Positions 43,487 to 54,777 of a stretch of 64,000 bases of DNA are shown piece by piece. The DNA is from Beaufortia kweichowensis (lineage: Eukaryota; Chordata; Actinopteri; Cypriniformes; Gastromyzontidae). The notes beneath the pieces were generated by a model. It made no database searches and had not been told where the DNA came from. It saw nothing but the letters and a program-made list of their open reading frames with translations. The position numbers and the translations under genes are program-made. Each line of letters starts with the position of its first letter. Within the stretch, counting starts at the first letter, position 1. The stretch is from contig CM032811.1 in assembly GCA_019155185.1 (NCBI GenBank), positions 3,154,287 to 3,218,286 on the forward strand. The letters are read 5' to 3'.

Positions 43487-43721
43487 AAGTTCAATTTATT
43501 TGTATAGCACAATGTAGCACTGTTTCAAAGCAGCTTTCCAGAGAAAACAAAATGATATAGTGCAAAGGAAATATAAAAAATATAAAAAATTAAAACCAAA
43601 TGGTAACAGGATTTACAGAACCTAAGCTAATTTAATATCTAATATCAGCAGTCTCCCAGTGAGCACTCCAACATTGTGATGGTGGCAAGGAACCCAAACT
43701 CTATTGGAAAATATATATATT
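43487..43721 (-). mobile_element. CR1/L2-type LINE 3' UTR end (probable end of copy C)
   Basis: The minus strand ends with ACAAATAAATTGAACTTGAAC, the same tail as copy A (15843-15861), preceded by CTGCTTTGAAACAGTGCTAC. It abuts a hAT end at 43722 and is probably the 3' end of LINE copy C, displaced by nested hATs. Confidence 0.75.
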
Positions 43722-44168
43722 AGGGATGCACGATATTATCAGCACCCTGATATTATCTGCCGATAATGGCTTATAAATTAATTAGTGCATCGGCCCGATA
43801 CGAAAAATTACACCGTTATGCCTTGCCGATATGAAGACGCATTGATTATACGCACACACCCCCCTCGCTGATTTGTAACGAGTGCTTGCGATCATGTCAG
43901 CTGTGTTGTAATGAACCAAAGACGTAATGAACCAAAAAACATCTGACTATTTCCATAGTTTAAATAAGCAGCGCGTCCATAACGGAGCAGTACACAGCAC
44001 TATATTCTTTACTAGAGTGAACCAACTGCAGCAATTTAGCTGCAAGTATTTTTATCAGTCAGAGTGTCAGTCAGTTCACGGTTCGCTATTTAAAACTCCA
44101 ACTGTTCAACTACTGTACACCAGTAGTCTTTGATCCCTGAAAAATACAGACAAATGTTTTAAATTTAA
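43722..44168. mobile_element. hAT-like terminal remnant
   Basis: TAGGGATGCACGATATTATC at 43722 is a hAT-type terminus preceded by TATATATA. The matching right end was not found. Sequence resuming after 46674 is probably the rest of it, interrupted by the next hAT. Confidence 0.6.
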
Positions 44169-44344
44169 TAGGGCTGTCAACGTTAAGACATGCGATTAAT
44201 CAAAAACTTTTAACGCATTTTTTTTTTTTTGTAACGCAAATTAATCATTTGATAAGTTTTGATCCCAACTTCTTGCTGTCATCGCAGCGCGGACGGTTAT
44301 CTATAACGTCACAGCTAAAGTGTGTTACAACATGATGGTGGAAG

Positions 44345-46327
44345 TTTCGTTATAAAAAGCTTCCAGATGGAAGTTTGGATAAAACCAAAGTTGTGTGCAC
44401 TTATTGTAGTGATGAACTGTCCTTTCACCGAAGCACAACAAGTTTGAAGTACTATCTTCGGGCCAAACATATTTTGGCAGATGTTAGTAAAGATGCCAGT
44501 GCTGAGACGGCATCAACAAGCCGTGCTCGTCAAAGGACACTGGCTGAGTGCAGCCGGCGCACGCCTGTCAACAAAACAACAGCAGCAAAGCTAACTAATT
44601 CCATCACTAAATGGATCGCCATTAGCATAGTTCAAGACCGTGGGCTTAAAGACATCATTCAGATTGCCACAGGCGACCCATCATACCAGTTACCTTCACA
44701 CGGAACTATTGTTACGAGAATGTATGAACTGTACAATAGTGAAAAAGCTAAAAAAGTGAGTCAGTTGTCTGAAGGCACTTTCATAGCACTTACTGGAGAC
44801 CATTGGACATCAGTAAGTAACCAAAACTACCTCGGTGTAACAGCACACCTAATCGATGACAACTGGCATCTGCACTCATTCACTTTAGGAGTGTTAAAAA
44901 CAGAAGAAAGGCATTTTGCCGAAGCATGCACTAGACAGTTTCTTGATGTTGCAAATGAGTGGGAGATTACGGACAAAAACGCTACAATAGGAGCTGACAG
45001 TGCTCCCAATATGATTGCTGCTGCAAGAAGTTTACCATTCGAGCATATTCCTTGTGTGGTGCACGTTATACAAAGAGTTATCGCCATGGCTTTTCGGGAC
45101 AGTGGATTTGACAGCGTTTTAGCCAAGTGCCGTAAAATAGTGAGACACTTTAAGCACAGTCCCGCAAACACTGCAGAGCTGAAAGCTCTTCAAGTCTCCC
45201 ATGGACTAACAGAGGAGTCTCTCGTGCAGGATGTACCGACTCTTGAAAGGATAAGTCAGCTTCAACACAGTAAAGATCCACTGAATGCAGCGCTGGCACA
45301 GCAGAAGCATAAGTTAGCCATGCTAACCTCAGCTGATTACAACAGATTGGCAGAGCTGGAAACGTTGCTGGAACCTTGCAGGTATTGTATTTTTTTCTCT
45401 TCAATTTTACTAATAAAAACAAGTAATTTCTAAGTCATATAATTTTATTTGTAATAATAATTGAGAATATAATAATCATATAGTTTAAGGCCAATACCTT
45501 GAATATAAACTGTTTCTGAATGTAAACTGTAAAATGTAAACTGTAGTCATTTAGTCAATTGTGTGTCTTTACTGTAGGTACATCACTGAGCTCCTAGGTG
45601 GTGAAAAGTATGAATCCTGCTCCGTGGTGCTACCTTGCGCTGTGCCATCTCCTGCGTACAATGGAGGTCTCTGATGTTGACCCTGCCTACATAGTGCGCT
45701 TCAAGGCTGCATTCACAGGACCTCAACAAGCCAAAGTAGAGCTCAGACCTGTGGTGGTTAAAGATAGCAACAGCTCTAGATCCCAGGTTCAAGGACCTTA
45801 GATGCTTGCCCAAATCAGAGAGGGGAGAGGTGTGGCAAAAGCTGAGTATGATGCTGAAGGATGGAGAACCTGCTCTACAGAGTTCTGGAGAAGTAGACCC
45901 AGAGCCACCAAAGAAGAAAATGGCCCTCCTAGTGATGGGATCAGAGTCAGAGTCTGATGATGAGTCTCTGTCCACAGATAAATGTCTATTGAGGTACAAG
46001 GCAGAGCCCTATGTCAGCATAGACACATGTCCACTACAGTGGTGGTCAGCACACTCAGGTGCCCATGCTGAGCTGGCCCATATGGCAAAAAGGTATTTGG
46101 CTACACCTGCCTCAACAGTGCCATGTGAGAGACTGTTCTCTTTGGCAGGCCACATTGTGCAGAAGAAGAGGTCAGCTCTTTCGTCTGAACATGTTAATAA
46201 GCTAGTCTGTCTGAGCAACTGGCTGAAAGAAGAGTATATTGTATGTTTAGTTAGCAGGAGGAATGTTGCACAGATGCACACTGTAGACACTGTTCATTTT
46301 GTCTCTGTATGGACATTTGAATTCTAA
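44345..46327 (+). pseudogene. hAT transposase, two exons, broken
   Basis: Exon 1 (about 44345-45381): BED-like finger CTYCSDELSFH...LKYYLRAKH in which the usual first His is Tyr. Then comes the nuclease core (ALTGDHWTSVSNQNYLGVTA, about 44788-44847, with catalytic-type Asp; TIGADSAPNMIAA; CVVHVIQRVI). No ATG precedes the finger in frame. Donor GTATTG at 45382, acceptor at 45577. Exon 2 (45578-46327) shifts near 45640 and 45785, then encodes the dimerisation domain ATPASTVPCERLFSLAG (about 46102-46150). Dead: missing start, lost ligand and two shifts. Confidence 0.88.
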
Positions 46328-46563
46328 AATAGACCTATAATAGAAATGTTAATTGTTGAGATAACTGGAGGATCTGTTTCCTTAAACTAGTTTTGTTATA
46401 CATTTCTTTATTTCAGATCAAGAATGTAGAGACTATTCATTTTGTCTTTTTGCAGACATTTCATTTCTGAAATAGTATTATAATAGAAATGTTAATTGTT
46501 GAGATAATAAAACTGGAGGATCTGTTTCCTTAAACTAGTTTGTCATGCATTTCTTTATTTCAA
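46283..46563. repeat. Tandem duplication (about 140 bp x 2) in hAT 3' region
   Basis: 46283-46425 and 46426-46563 share long blocks (ATAATAGAAATGTTAATTG; GGATCTGTTTCCTTAAACTA) with moderate divergence. Confidence 0.85.
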
Positions 46564-46761
46564 CACATTTACAGGTAAATCCTGGTATTTTAAATTTGTG
46601 ATTAATCGTGATTAATCACAGTCCATCACTGTTTCCATCACTTGATTAAATTCTTTAATCGATTGACAGCCCTAATATTTAATAATTTTATAATAATTAT
46701 TTTTACATAATATTTGCAAATGGCAGCATGAACGACAAAAGACCATGATGACTTAGACATT

Positions 46762-46908
<147 letters not shown>

Positions 46909-47059
46909 GTTTCTAAATTTCTGAATTTTGATTGGGTCTAATTTTTGTTGCATTTTGTAGTTGCGATATAATTTAGTTATGGGTCTGATTTAATTAGTTA
47001 TGATATAATTAACTTATTTTTATGTTAAACTGCTTAACAATTAATGAGGCCAATATCAT

Positions 47060-48889
47060 ACAGCAGAGGATGGTTTAGGCCGAGATGATAATAAGGAATA
47101 GTGTACCTGAGTGTAGCTATAACATCAAACGGCTGACATAGACAGAAAAGAAGTGCTAAGTAGCATAAATAATGTTTAGTTTTAGCATTAATGCTAAATA
47201 GGAGAATGATCTACCACCACCACTTGATTTAGAAATTCTAGGTATTACCAAAAGGCCAGAGTCCTGAGAACGTAATGGACGTGAGGGACTGTAATGTATT
47301 AGGAGCTCACTCAGGTACTGAGGAGCTAAACCATGTAGAGCCTTATAACTAGTCAGTAAGATCTTAAAGTTAATACGTTGCGTAATGGGTAACCAGTGGA
47401 GTGTTGACAGTACCGGGCTGATATGTTCAAACTTTTTTGTTCTTGTGAGAACTCTAGCCGCTGCATTTTGAACTAGTTGGAGCTTTTGTAATAGGCTAGC
47501 TGGGCAGCCACCTAATAATGAATGCGTGAACTAACTTTTCTGCACTCAATAGTGACAGCATATGACGCAGTTTAGATATGTTTTTGAGATGAAAAAAGTG
47601 GTTTTACACGTGTTGGCAACATGGCTTTCAAATGAGAGGGTACTGTCGAATAAAATGCCCAGATTCCTAGCTGATGATGAAGGCTTCGTAGAGAACTCGT
47701 CAATAGTTAGATAATATTCCTGTTGGTTAAGTGTGGGAGCTTTAGGTCTAATGGTTAACACCTCTGTTTTGTCAGAGTTCAACAACAGAAAGTTGCTACT
47801 CATCCAGGTTTTTATGTCAACTATACATTCCATCATTTTAGTGAATTGCTGTGTTTCGTGATGCTTCGAGGAGATATAGAGTTGTGTATCGTCCGCATAG
47901 CAGTGAAAATTAACTCCATGTTTCTTAATTATGGCTGCTAAGGGCAACATGTACAGGGGGAAGAGTAGGGGTCCTAGAACAGATCCCTGTGGTACTCCGT
48001 ACTGGACTTGTGATCTGTAAGACTTTTCATTGTTTATTGTTACATATTGAAAGCGGTCAAATAAGTATGATTTAAACCATTCTAATGCCAACATAACTTT
48101 TAAGTCTATTTAAAAGTATGCTGTGATCAAAGGCAGCGCTAAGATCTAACAATACAAGTAATGCGATGCAGCCATCAGATGACAAGAGCAAATCATTTGT
48201 AACTCTGATAAGAGCAGTCTCTGTACTGTGATGGGCTCAAAATCCCAACTGGAATTCCTCATAGATTCCATTCCTATGGAGGTAGGAGCATAGCTGTGAT
48301 GAAACAACCTTTTCAAGTACTTTAGAAATGAAAGGTAGATTCGATATAGGTCTATAGTTTGCTAAGTCTCTAGGATCAAGTTGTGGTTTTTTTAATAGTA
48401 GGCACAATAACGGCTAGCTTATATACTTCAGGGACATATCCTAATGTTAGAGATGAGTTTATAATACTAAGCATAGTTTCTATTATTTCAGGCAGCATCT
48501 CTTTTAATAAGGTAGTAGGGATTGGATCTAGTATGCATGTTGCTGATTTAGATGATTTAATTATCTTAAACAGTTCATCCCTTTCTATGGTCGAGAATAA
48601 TTGCAGTTGCTCAGTAAGAGGGCTGGAATGTTCCGATTGTTCTGGGGATATAGTCTCTGGTTGCATAGTTATCATTTTTTCTCTAATATTATCTATTTTA
48701 TTTGTAAAGAAATTCATAAATTCATCACTACTATGTTGATAGCCGGCGTCTGAGGATGGTGACGATTTATTTTTTGTGAACTTAGCCACTGTGTTAAATA
48801 AAAATTTTGCGTTGTGTTGATTTTCTTCTATTAATGACGCAAAGTAGGCAGATCTAGAGTTTAAGGCTTTTCTGAATTTTGAGACACTA
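47060..48889 (-). pseudogene. LINE copy C: reverse transcriptase and C-terminal region
   Basis: Minus strand. 48887-48376 is the linker after the endonuclease (SVSKFRKALNSRSAYFASL). Then come RT blocks (disrupted 48375-48100), ALEWFKSYLFDRFQYV, YGVPQGSVLGPLLF (motif B, about 48000) and CYADDTQLY (motif C, about 47900), ending about 47546. C-terminal codons (47540-47220) and 3' UTR follow to about 47060. It is near-identical in layout to copy A. Confidence 0.87.
48888..48889. repeat. TA target duplication, left copy
   Basis: TA, also at 54776-54777. The LINE sequence joins perfectly across one TA when compared with 12118-12119. Confidence 0.88.
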
Positions 48890-49017
48890 CACTCAAAAAA
48901 AAAGTTGTTGAACGAACTTAAAAAAATTAGAGTAAAATTTTCCACGAAATTAAATTACATTTTTCCACCAAAATCTAATTTGTTTGAAATGATTTGTTGT
49001 AATCTTGTTGTATAAAC

Positions 49018-49240
49018 TTAAATTCCTTCAGTCAAGACTACAAAACAAATTTTGGTCATTCCTACTAGATAAAGTTTTGCCATGCCTAATAGAGAAGATT
49101 TTGTCAGGTTAACTACTCTGAATTTTGTCGTGCCTACTATATAAAAAAATGCCATGTTAACTACATTCAATTTGGTCATGTCTACTATATCTAACAATGC
49201 AATGTCAACTACATACATTTTTGTCCTTCCTACTAGATAA
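49018..49240. repeat. Sub-terminal tandem repeats near the left TIR
   Basis: Repeating units of about 30 bp around CCTACTAGATAAA / GCCATGTTAACTACAT (for example 49065, 49130, 49180, 49230), about 140-350 bp from the TIR. The minus strand frame through it is repetitive (VVNMA, VGMTK) and not a protein. The placement suits protein-binding sites, but that is inference. Confidence 0.6.
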
Positions 49241-49761
49241 AATTTAAATCATTACACTTTTAGCTAACTTGACACCACAGTTACTTCCAAATAAAAGTGA
49301 AATACTTGTGTTCTATTAAATTAAAACCTTTTTAATGTATACCTATAGTCTACTGTGAAGAAAAAGTCAATACGTTAAAGTCAATACGTTTTGTAACAGT
49401 CTGTATTTAAAACATGAGCACACAAGAACATTTCACCTTGCATGTCTTCTTGCTTACAACTGCATATATGGCAATTAAACATGCTCACGAAGTTCAAAAA
49501 TGACAATGCAAATAAAACATGAGCATACAAGAGAATATAACCGAGCATTTCCTTTTGTTCTTAACTGTTAAAATGAAAATGCAATTACATGAGCGATTGA
49601 GAAACTTAAAACCACATCTGTTCATACTTTTAAATATGACAAACAATTAAACAAGAAATCCAAAATTTAGGAAAATAAAATGTCCTCTGCTCAGAAAAGT
49701 GCAAACAATTCGCATACAACTTAAAGAAAGGGGTCCTCAAACACAGCACTTCTCACACCTT

Positions 49762-52448
49762 CTAAGTGAAGAGTTTTGTTTTGAGTGCCTGTGCTTTGGC
49801 AGACAGTTTATGCGAGTCCAGCTCCAGAATAATCTTTTGGAGCACCTCAAAAGTGTAATGGAGCTCCTGTGGATAGGTAAGATTTAAAGAGTATATAAGT
49901 CCAAGTAGCATGGCTGTAGTCAATGCTACATTACCTAAACCAGAGAGCACCTCCACACCTTCCAGCACAATGGCGATATCTTCAGGGTCTTCTGTTGCAT
50001 CAGCAAATTCATGCTTTACGACATAGACCCCCAAAACGGTCTTCTTGATATCCGCCTCGGTGCTCGCAGGGTCAACATCCTTTGGGAAAAAATAATTGTT
50101 TTTAAATGTATGGCATATAAAAAAAATTAACACTTGCATAAATTATGCTGTTACTATACAGCATGTGACTCATATTCTAAATGGTCAGTCTGTCATGTAA
50201 AATCAGCAAGTTTTGATTTTTATGCTGCATGTTAACAACAATGAAGAACATATACGGATCAGTTTCAATAGCCATACATACTTCTTATTTCAAATCAATA
50301 TTACTTATCTTTAACAGAAAGCTGGACACAATTAAAATGGTCGCTGACAGTGCACCCTTCCCCCATTCTCTGACAACCCAAGCAGTTGAGTTACTGAGCA
50401 CAAGCTTTTTCCATTTTCTTAAGAACAGCGCAGTCCTTGGCACCGCCAAATTGGTGCAATTATTTGCCAAAATACAGGTTTGTGTATGTTTAATTTAATT
50501 TATATAATCATTACTATGTTATAAGTCACTTTTTCAAACGACATGAGGTAGAGTAATGACAGAATTTAAATTTTTGTGAACTATCCCTTTACTATATGTA
50601 CTCAACTGTATACTGTTTATTTATGGGCAGGTTATGGAGTTAGTCACAGCATCTTTCGGCTATGAGTGAACAGCAGTATGGCGGTCTTATACCTGAATAA
50701 CTGTTAAATATTAAATTTTTACTTCTAAAATGTTGGTTATACAAATTTAAATAGAGGCAATATTGTGTACATGTTAAAATAATATAAAATATACTGTATT
50801 TAATATGAAATAAAATGTGCTGGTCGTCCTAGAGATTACCTCTACAACCCTGAATGTCAGTGGAAATCATGTTAACTAGACGCGCCCCAGAGACAGATCC
50901 CCTCTGAAGACCACGTCAACTAGTCAGTCATCAGGACAAGTCCATGGGAACCAGAGAAGTCCTCTGCACAATCTGACTTGTGTTAAAGGAACACTCCACT
51001 TTTTTTGGAAATAGGCTCATTCTCCAACTCACCCAGAGTTAATAAGCTGAGTTTTACCGTTTTTTAATCCATTCAGCCAATCTCCGGGTCTGAGGATAGC
51101 CCTTTTAGCATAGCTTAGCATAGATCTCTAGAGCTGAATTAGATAATGACATCACTGAATAATCAATTAACTGACTTTAGTTAAAAAAACTGACTGTTTG
51201 TTATTGTCCTCTTGCATTATCGGCAAACTATTTTCCTGTTTAATAAAGCTGCTTTGACACAATTTGTATTGTATAAAGTGCTATATAAATAAAGGTGAAT
51301 TGACTTGACTGTATTAAGAATTGTGCTTATCAAACAGGATTATATCACGTAAACCTAAACCAGTGGCTGTGTGGAGTACAAAGGTTTGAAGGGAAGTTAA
51401 CATCAGTCATATTTAATTAATATCTTGGCTTTACAATTTACTCAATATTTTAAAATTTAAAAATTGACATTAACTCTTTCCCTGTCAGCAGCTTTCTTTT
51501 GATATTAAAATATATCAAAAGATAATAAAGTATATATATAAAAAGAAAGTGTCTCTGCTTTTAAACCAATCAAACCATTTTAGGAGCTGTTCATGTCACG
51601 TCTTTTGCATGCTCAAATTTGTTATTACTACTTGTGATTACTGTTTGTAATGAAAGAGAACTCTATACTCACCAAATACTCCCTCACCAGATCCTTTGGA
51701 TCTTCATTCAGGTAGATGCATAGCCCCTTGACAATGCACTCTCGCTTGGTCTCTATGGTGGCATTCTAAGAAAACAGAGATAATAAAACATTTTATTAAA
51801 GATTTAATTAGTGTTGTTGATGTTCATACATTCCACATAACACCCTCTAATACATATCTCTAAGCCCTTATGCATTACAGAGCACTATATAAATAGCTTG
51901 TATCAAAACACAATATGAAAAAAATGAAATAAAAATAAAGAAACAACAACCTGAGACATTGGCACCATCACATCCTGAATCCTTTTTCTAACGAAATTCC
52001 GACGAAATTCAGCATTTATCTGAAGACATAAGTTACAGAGGTCTTGTTTATGGGCAATTCAGCAAAGACACATACAGGTCAGCTCTGATATCATACAAGA
52101 AAGGAAACATCCAATCACTTACCTCACGCACTTGAAAAAGAGCAGGCCATCTGCTTCTGAAGTCTGCGACTAAAGGTGAATCATGGACAACCTTGTGCCT
52201 TCTGTATGCGAAAGTCATGTCCATCATCTTCCTCACAGTTTCATCATTGTTTCTTTTCTTCAGTTCAGCAAGGAGCTCCACCCTCATCTTTTCCTGGCTT
52301 TCCGCAGTTTCTCCTGCAGGAAATTCTGGGCAGTAGTTTACTTCTGCCTTCTTCGGTTTTTTATTCCATAGGCAGGGCTGTGGATTCCTTCTGGTTTGTG
52401 CTTTAGAGCATTAATTGTAACTTCAGGGCATCCCAGACAATTACAGAT
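49762..52448 (-). pseudogene. SAMD3-like multicopy fish gene, four C-terminal coding exons
   Basis: Minus strand exons, all with AG/GT borders and phase 0: 52448-52123 (ICNCLGCPEVTINALKH ... FAYRRHKVVHDSP ... RSRWPALFQVRE), 52019-51951 (INAEFRRNFVRKRI), 51765-51673 (NATIETKRECIVKGLCIYL) and 50079-49762 (DVDPASTEADIKK ... TFEVLQKIILELDS ... KTKLFT, stop). This is the C-terminal part of a family I recognise as very numerous in teleost annotations under SAMD3-like or uncharacterised names; its function is unknown. One frameshift lies in a six-T run (52357-52362). The 69-bp exon is shorter than relatives I recall. A further candidate exon, 52848-52793, contains a stop in the required frame. The N-terminal part is missing, so this copy is probably degraded. 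Confidence 0.8.
50995..51300. mobile_element. Interspersed repeat plus LINE-type 3' tail inside an intron
   Basis: 50995-51135 begins AAAGGAACACTCCACTTTTT, and contains GTTTTACCG and TTAGCATAGCTTAGCATAGA, a repeat I associate with cyprinid genomes. 51205-51295 is an L2-like tail (AAAGCTGCTTTGACACAATT ... AAATAAAGGTGAATTGACTT). Both lie between exons 51673 and 50079 of the SAMD3-like gene. Confidence 0.5.
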
Positions 52449-52859
52449 CTACAGGAGAAGAACATTCCATACCATATTTTCAGAGAATGTGTTTTTTTTT
52501 TCAATTCAAAAGGATAATAGAGTAGTTAACTTTTCTATTAAGGGGCAATATTAGCCCCTGGAATATATTTCCAAAGGGCAATATTTTTTTACTTCATTAA
52601 GACAGTATTAATTACCGTATCTGAAACTGTATCTGTTTTTACTTTGTCAAATACTTAAATTTAACAGTTACTTCAATCAAAATACTACTAATTGTTAAGA
52701 AAAAAAGTTTAAAATGCTAAAAAAAAGGAATAAAAAAAAGAAGGAAAAAAAGGTAGATTTGGACCATTACTAGATAATTAATTTGCACTTACCTCTAGTC
52801 AATTTGAAGTAGTTCCAATGGTTTGTGAAGATGACAATATATTCAAATCTAAAATAGAA

Positions 52860-53312
52860 AAACAGAACGGGTAACAAAACATAACCAAGGTTGTCAATAT
52901 AAAAAAATCTATTTTTCAAACATGCAAGTTAAGCAATTTGTACAGATAACACTCAGGTTGTAGAAGTAGTACACAAATTCTATAACTTTTAAATGAACTT
53001 AATAAAATAATTAAATGAAATGTTTTGCCATAATAATCATGTACAGAGTGTATTTCAAGTATTCTGAAGCCATAAAAAGTATTTAGTACAGGGTCAGGCT
53101 GCCGATTTATTTATGACAGAAATCATTATCATTATTGCAATATTGTCAGAACAACATTACACAGACAAGCGCTTGGAAAAACGTGACGTTATTAGCTGCA
53201 TACACAGACAAAATATGCCGGTCCATAACCATAATATAGCAAAAGATATGCAAAAACTCCACTTACAATTAATGAAGAAGCGAAATTAATCTCGCACTTA
53301 CGCTGCTTCAAC
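52860..53312. other. Intron of the SAMD3-like gene, nothing recognised
   Basis: AT-rich sequence. The expected N-terminal coding exons were not found here. Confidence 0.4.
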
Positions 53313-53999
53313 GCCCTATTCGCACGGGATTAGTATTACCTGGTGACCTCTAGTCATCTGTAATAATTGCGGAGGTTGTCTGTGATCTTAATCCCGTGCG
53401 AATCGGCCATGTCTGTAATTTGTAAAGTAAAAATTCCCCCGCAAATGACCCATATTTCACCGAACACAGAGGTCCTGTAATAATATTAGTCCTGTGCGAA
53501 TCGGCATCTCTGTGATTTGGTCAGCATTTGGCGGTCGTATATCATATTTTCAAGGTTTTTTCAAAGTTTTAAGTGTATTTTGGGAGCTGGATATCGCTGT
53601 ACACTGTACAACGATACAATCTGCAGAAAGAAAAAGCTGAACGCCACGAGACGAGCGGGAAAAAAGAATGAATAGATGGATGACATGTATAGCGTCATTC
53701 TTTTTATGATATGACATACATACCTTTACATATATGCCTATTCAAAATAGTGCACAATCAAGCGAGGAGGTTTACATCATAATTCGAGGTTACGGTTCCA
53801 TCTAGTCGCCCAGTGAAACCATATTTCATATGTTACGTACTGCTTCGCCATCATATCCGGGAGATAAGTCGGTAAATTCGAGTAAAATCTCAGGCTTCGC
53901 TTATCCCGTGCGAATGCGCCACACGAAAATCAGACGTGGGGGGGTAATTTCTAAATCACACAAGGTCCCCAGATAATTCTAATCCCGTGCGAATAGGGC
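53313..53999. mobile_element. MITE with 20-bp TIR and repeated internal motif
   Basis: GCCCTATTCGCACGGGATTA at 53313 and its exact complement ending at 53999. The core CCCGTGCGAAT recurs inside at about 53395 and 53915, with a variant near 53494. The motif therefore appears four or five times, in sub-terminal positions as in transposase-binding arrays. No ORF. No clear target duplication. It lies in an intron of the SAMD3-like gene. Confidence 0.85.
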
Positions 54000-54534
54000 T
54001 GTAAAATGACAGACTTCTGAATGCGGTGAACTCAGTCACTGAGCGCGCCAACTCAAGAAGTGGTGACTAATCTAAGGCCTTGGATTGGCTACTGCCCGCT
54101 TTGATAAGCATCTCAATTAGTTTTTAAAATGATGAGCGATATATTATATACAGTTGAGGAAGACCTAAAATATACATTTTAAACATTTTTGTCACCCTAG
54201 AAACAGCTGAATGCAAAGCAGAGCAAGCTTTCATACATTAATTCATAGTACTGAATATACTACCAGGGTTTTCTGTCCTCTCTGTTCCGCGATTCTTTAT
54301 GCTATTTGATACTTTTAGTAAAAAAAATGAATGATTCAACATATTAATGACTGCACCACGTGCTGAGTCCTGAAACCTAACATCAGCTACAAACGACACA
54401 CTTAAGAGCTATTTTCATACAATGCTTATAGAAAAATTACTTTCTGGTATGAAACAAGATGTTAACAAAGCATATTTTAATTAATTTGTTAATTAAATTT
54501 GATGTATGGTGATAGATTAAAAATGGCTACTTAC

Positions 54535-54600
54535 CCTTCTCACACCTTTGCAGCTGAACAATGCGGTTTCAACTGATGACGTACATCCGGTTAAGAGGAG
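54535..54600 (-). promoter_or_regulatory. Putative upstream exon and promoter of the SAMD3-like gene
   Basis: Minus strand: an ETS-like ACCGGATGT, then TACGTCATC (CRE-like), lead into a short exon ending at a strong donor GTAAGT (54529-54534). It is about 0.2 kb inside the right TIR, so the transcription unit would start within the element. Confidence 0.5.
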
Positions 54601-54775
54601 CGAAAAATATTATTGTTGACTCAGTTAAAAAAAAATTGTAGACCTAATTTTTTAAAAATTATATTGTTTACATTTAATAAAATTAAGCTGGGACAATTTT
54701 TACCAAGATTTGTGTTGTATGTACTCATTTTAATTAATAAAATTGAGCAAAGAGCAAAAATCATTTTTTTGAGTG

Positions 54776-54777
54776 TA
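54776..54777. repeat. TA target duplication, right copy
   Basis: Pairs with 48888-48889. Confidence 0.88.

Larger units (their letters stand above)
44169..46674 (+). mobile_element. hAT element with transposase
   Basis: TAGGGCTGTCAACGTTAAG at 44169 and TCGATTGACAGCCCTA ending at 46674. Duplication AAATTTAA/ATATTTAA (7 of 8). Sub-terminal ATTAATC repeats near both ends may be transposase sites. Confidence 0.88.
48890..54775 (-). mobile_element. TA-flanked 5886-bp DNA transposon carrying a spliced SAMD3-like gene
   Basis: The + strand starts CACTCAAAAAAA at 48890, and the complement of the right end also starts CACTCAAAAAAA (54775 inward). That is a 12-bp perfect TIR flanked by a duplicated TA. 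The ends fall exactly where LINE copy C departs from copy A, so they are defined by an empty site and not only by inspection. Inside, on the minus strand, a complete transcription unit is laid out from an upstream exon 0.2 kb inside the right TIR to a last exon 0.9 kb inside the left TIR. No DDE transposase, RT or other known mobility gene was recognised. It could be a non-autonomous passenger element or encode its own unfamiliar mobility function. Confidence 0.85.

Noticed and set aside
49018..49218. 66-residue hydrophobic minus-strand frame
   Set aside because: Produced by a short-unit tandem repeat; no splice or homology support.
50285..50470. 61-residue minus-strand frame in an intron of the SAMD3-like gene
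   Set aside because: No recognised similarity or splice context linking it to the flanking exons; left as intron.
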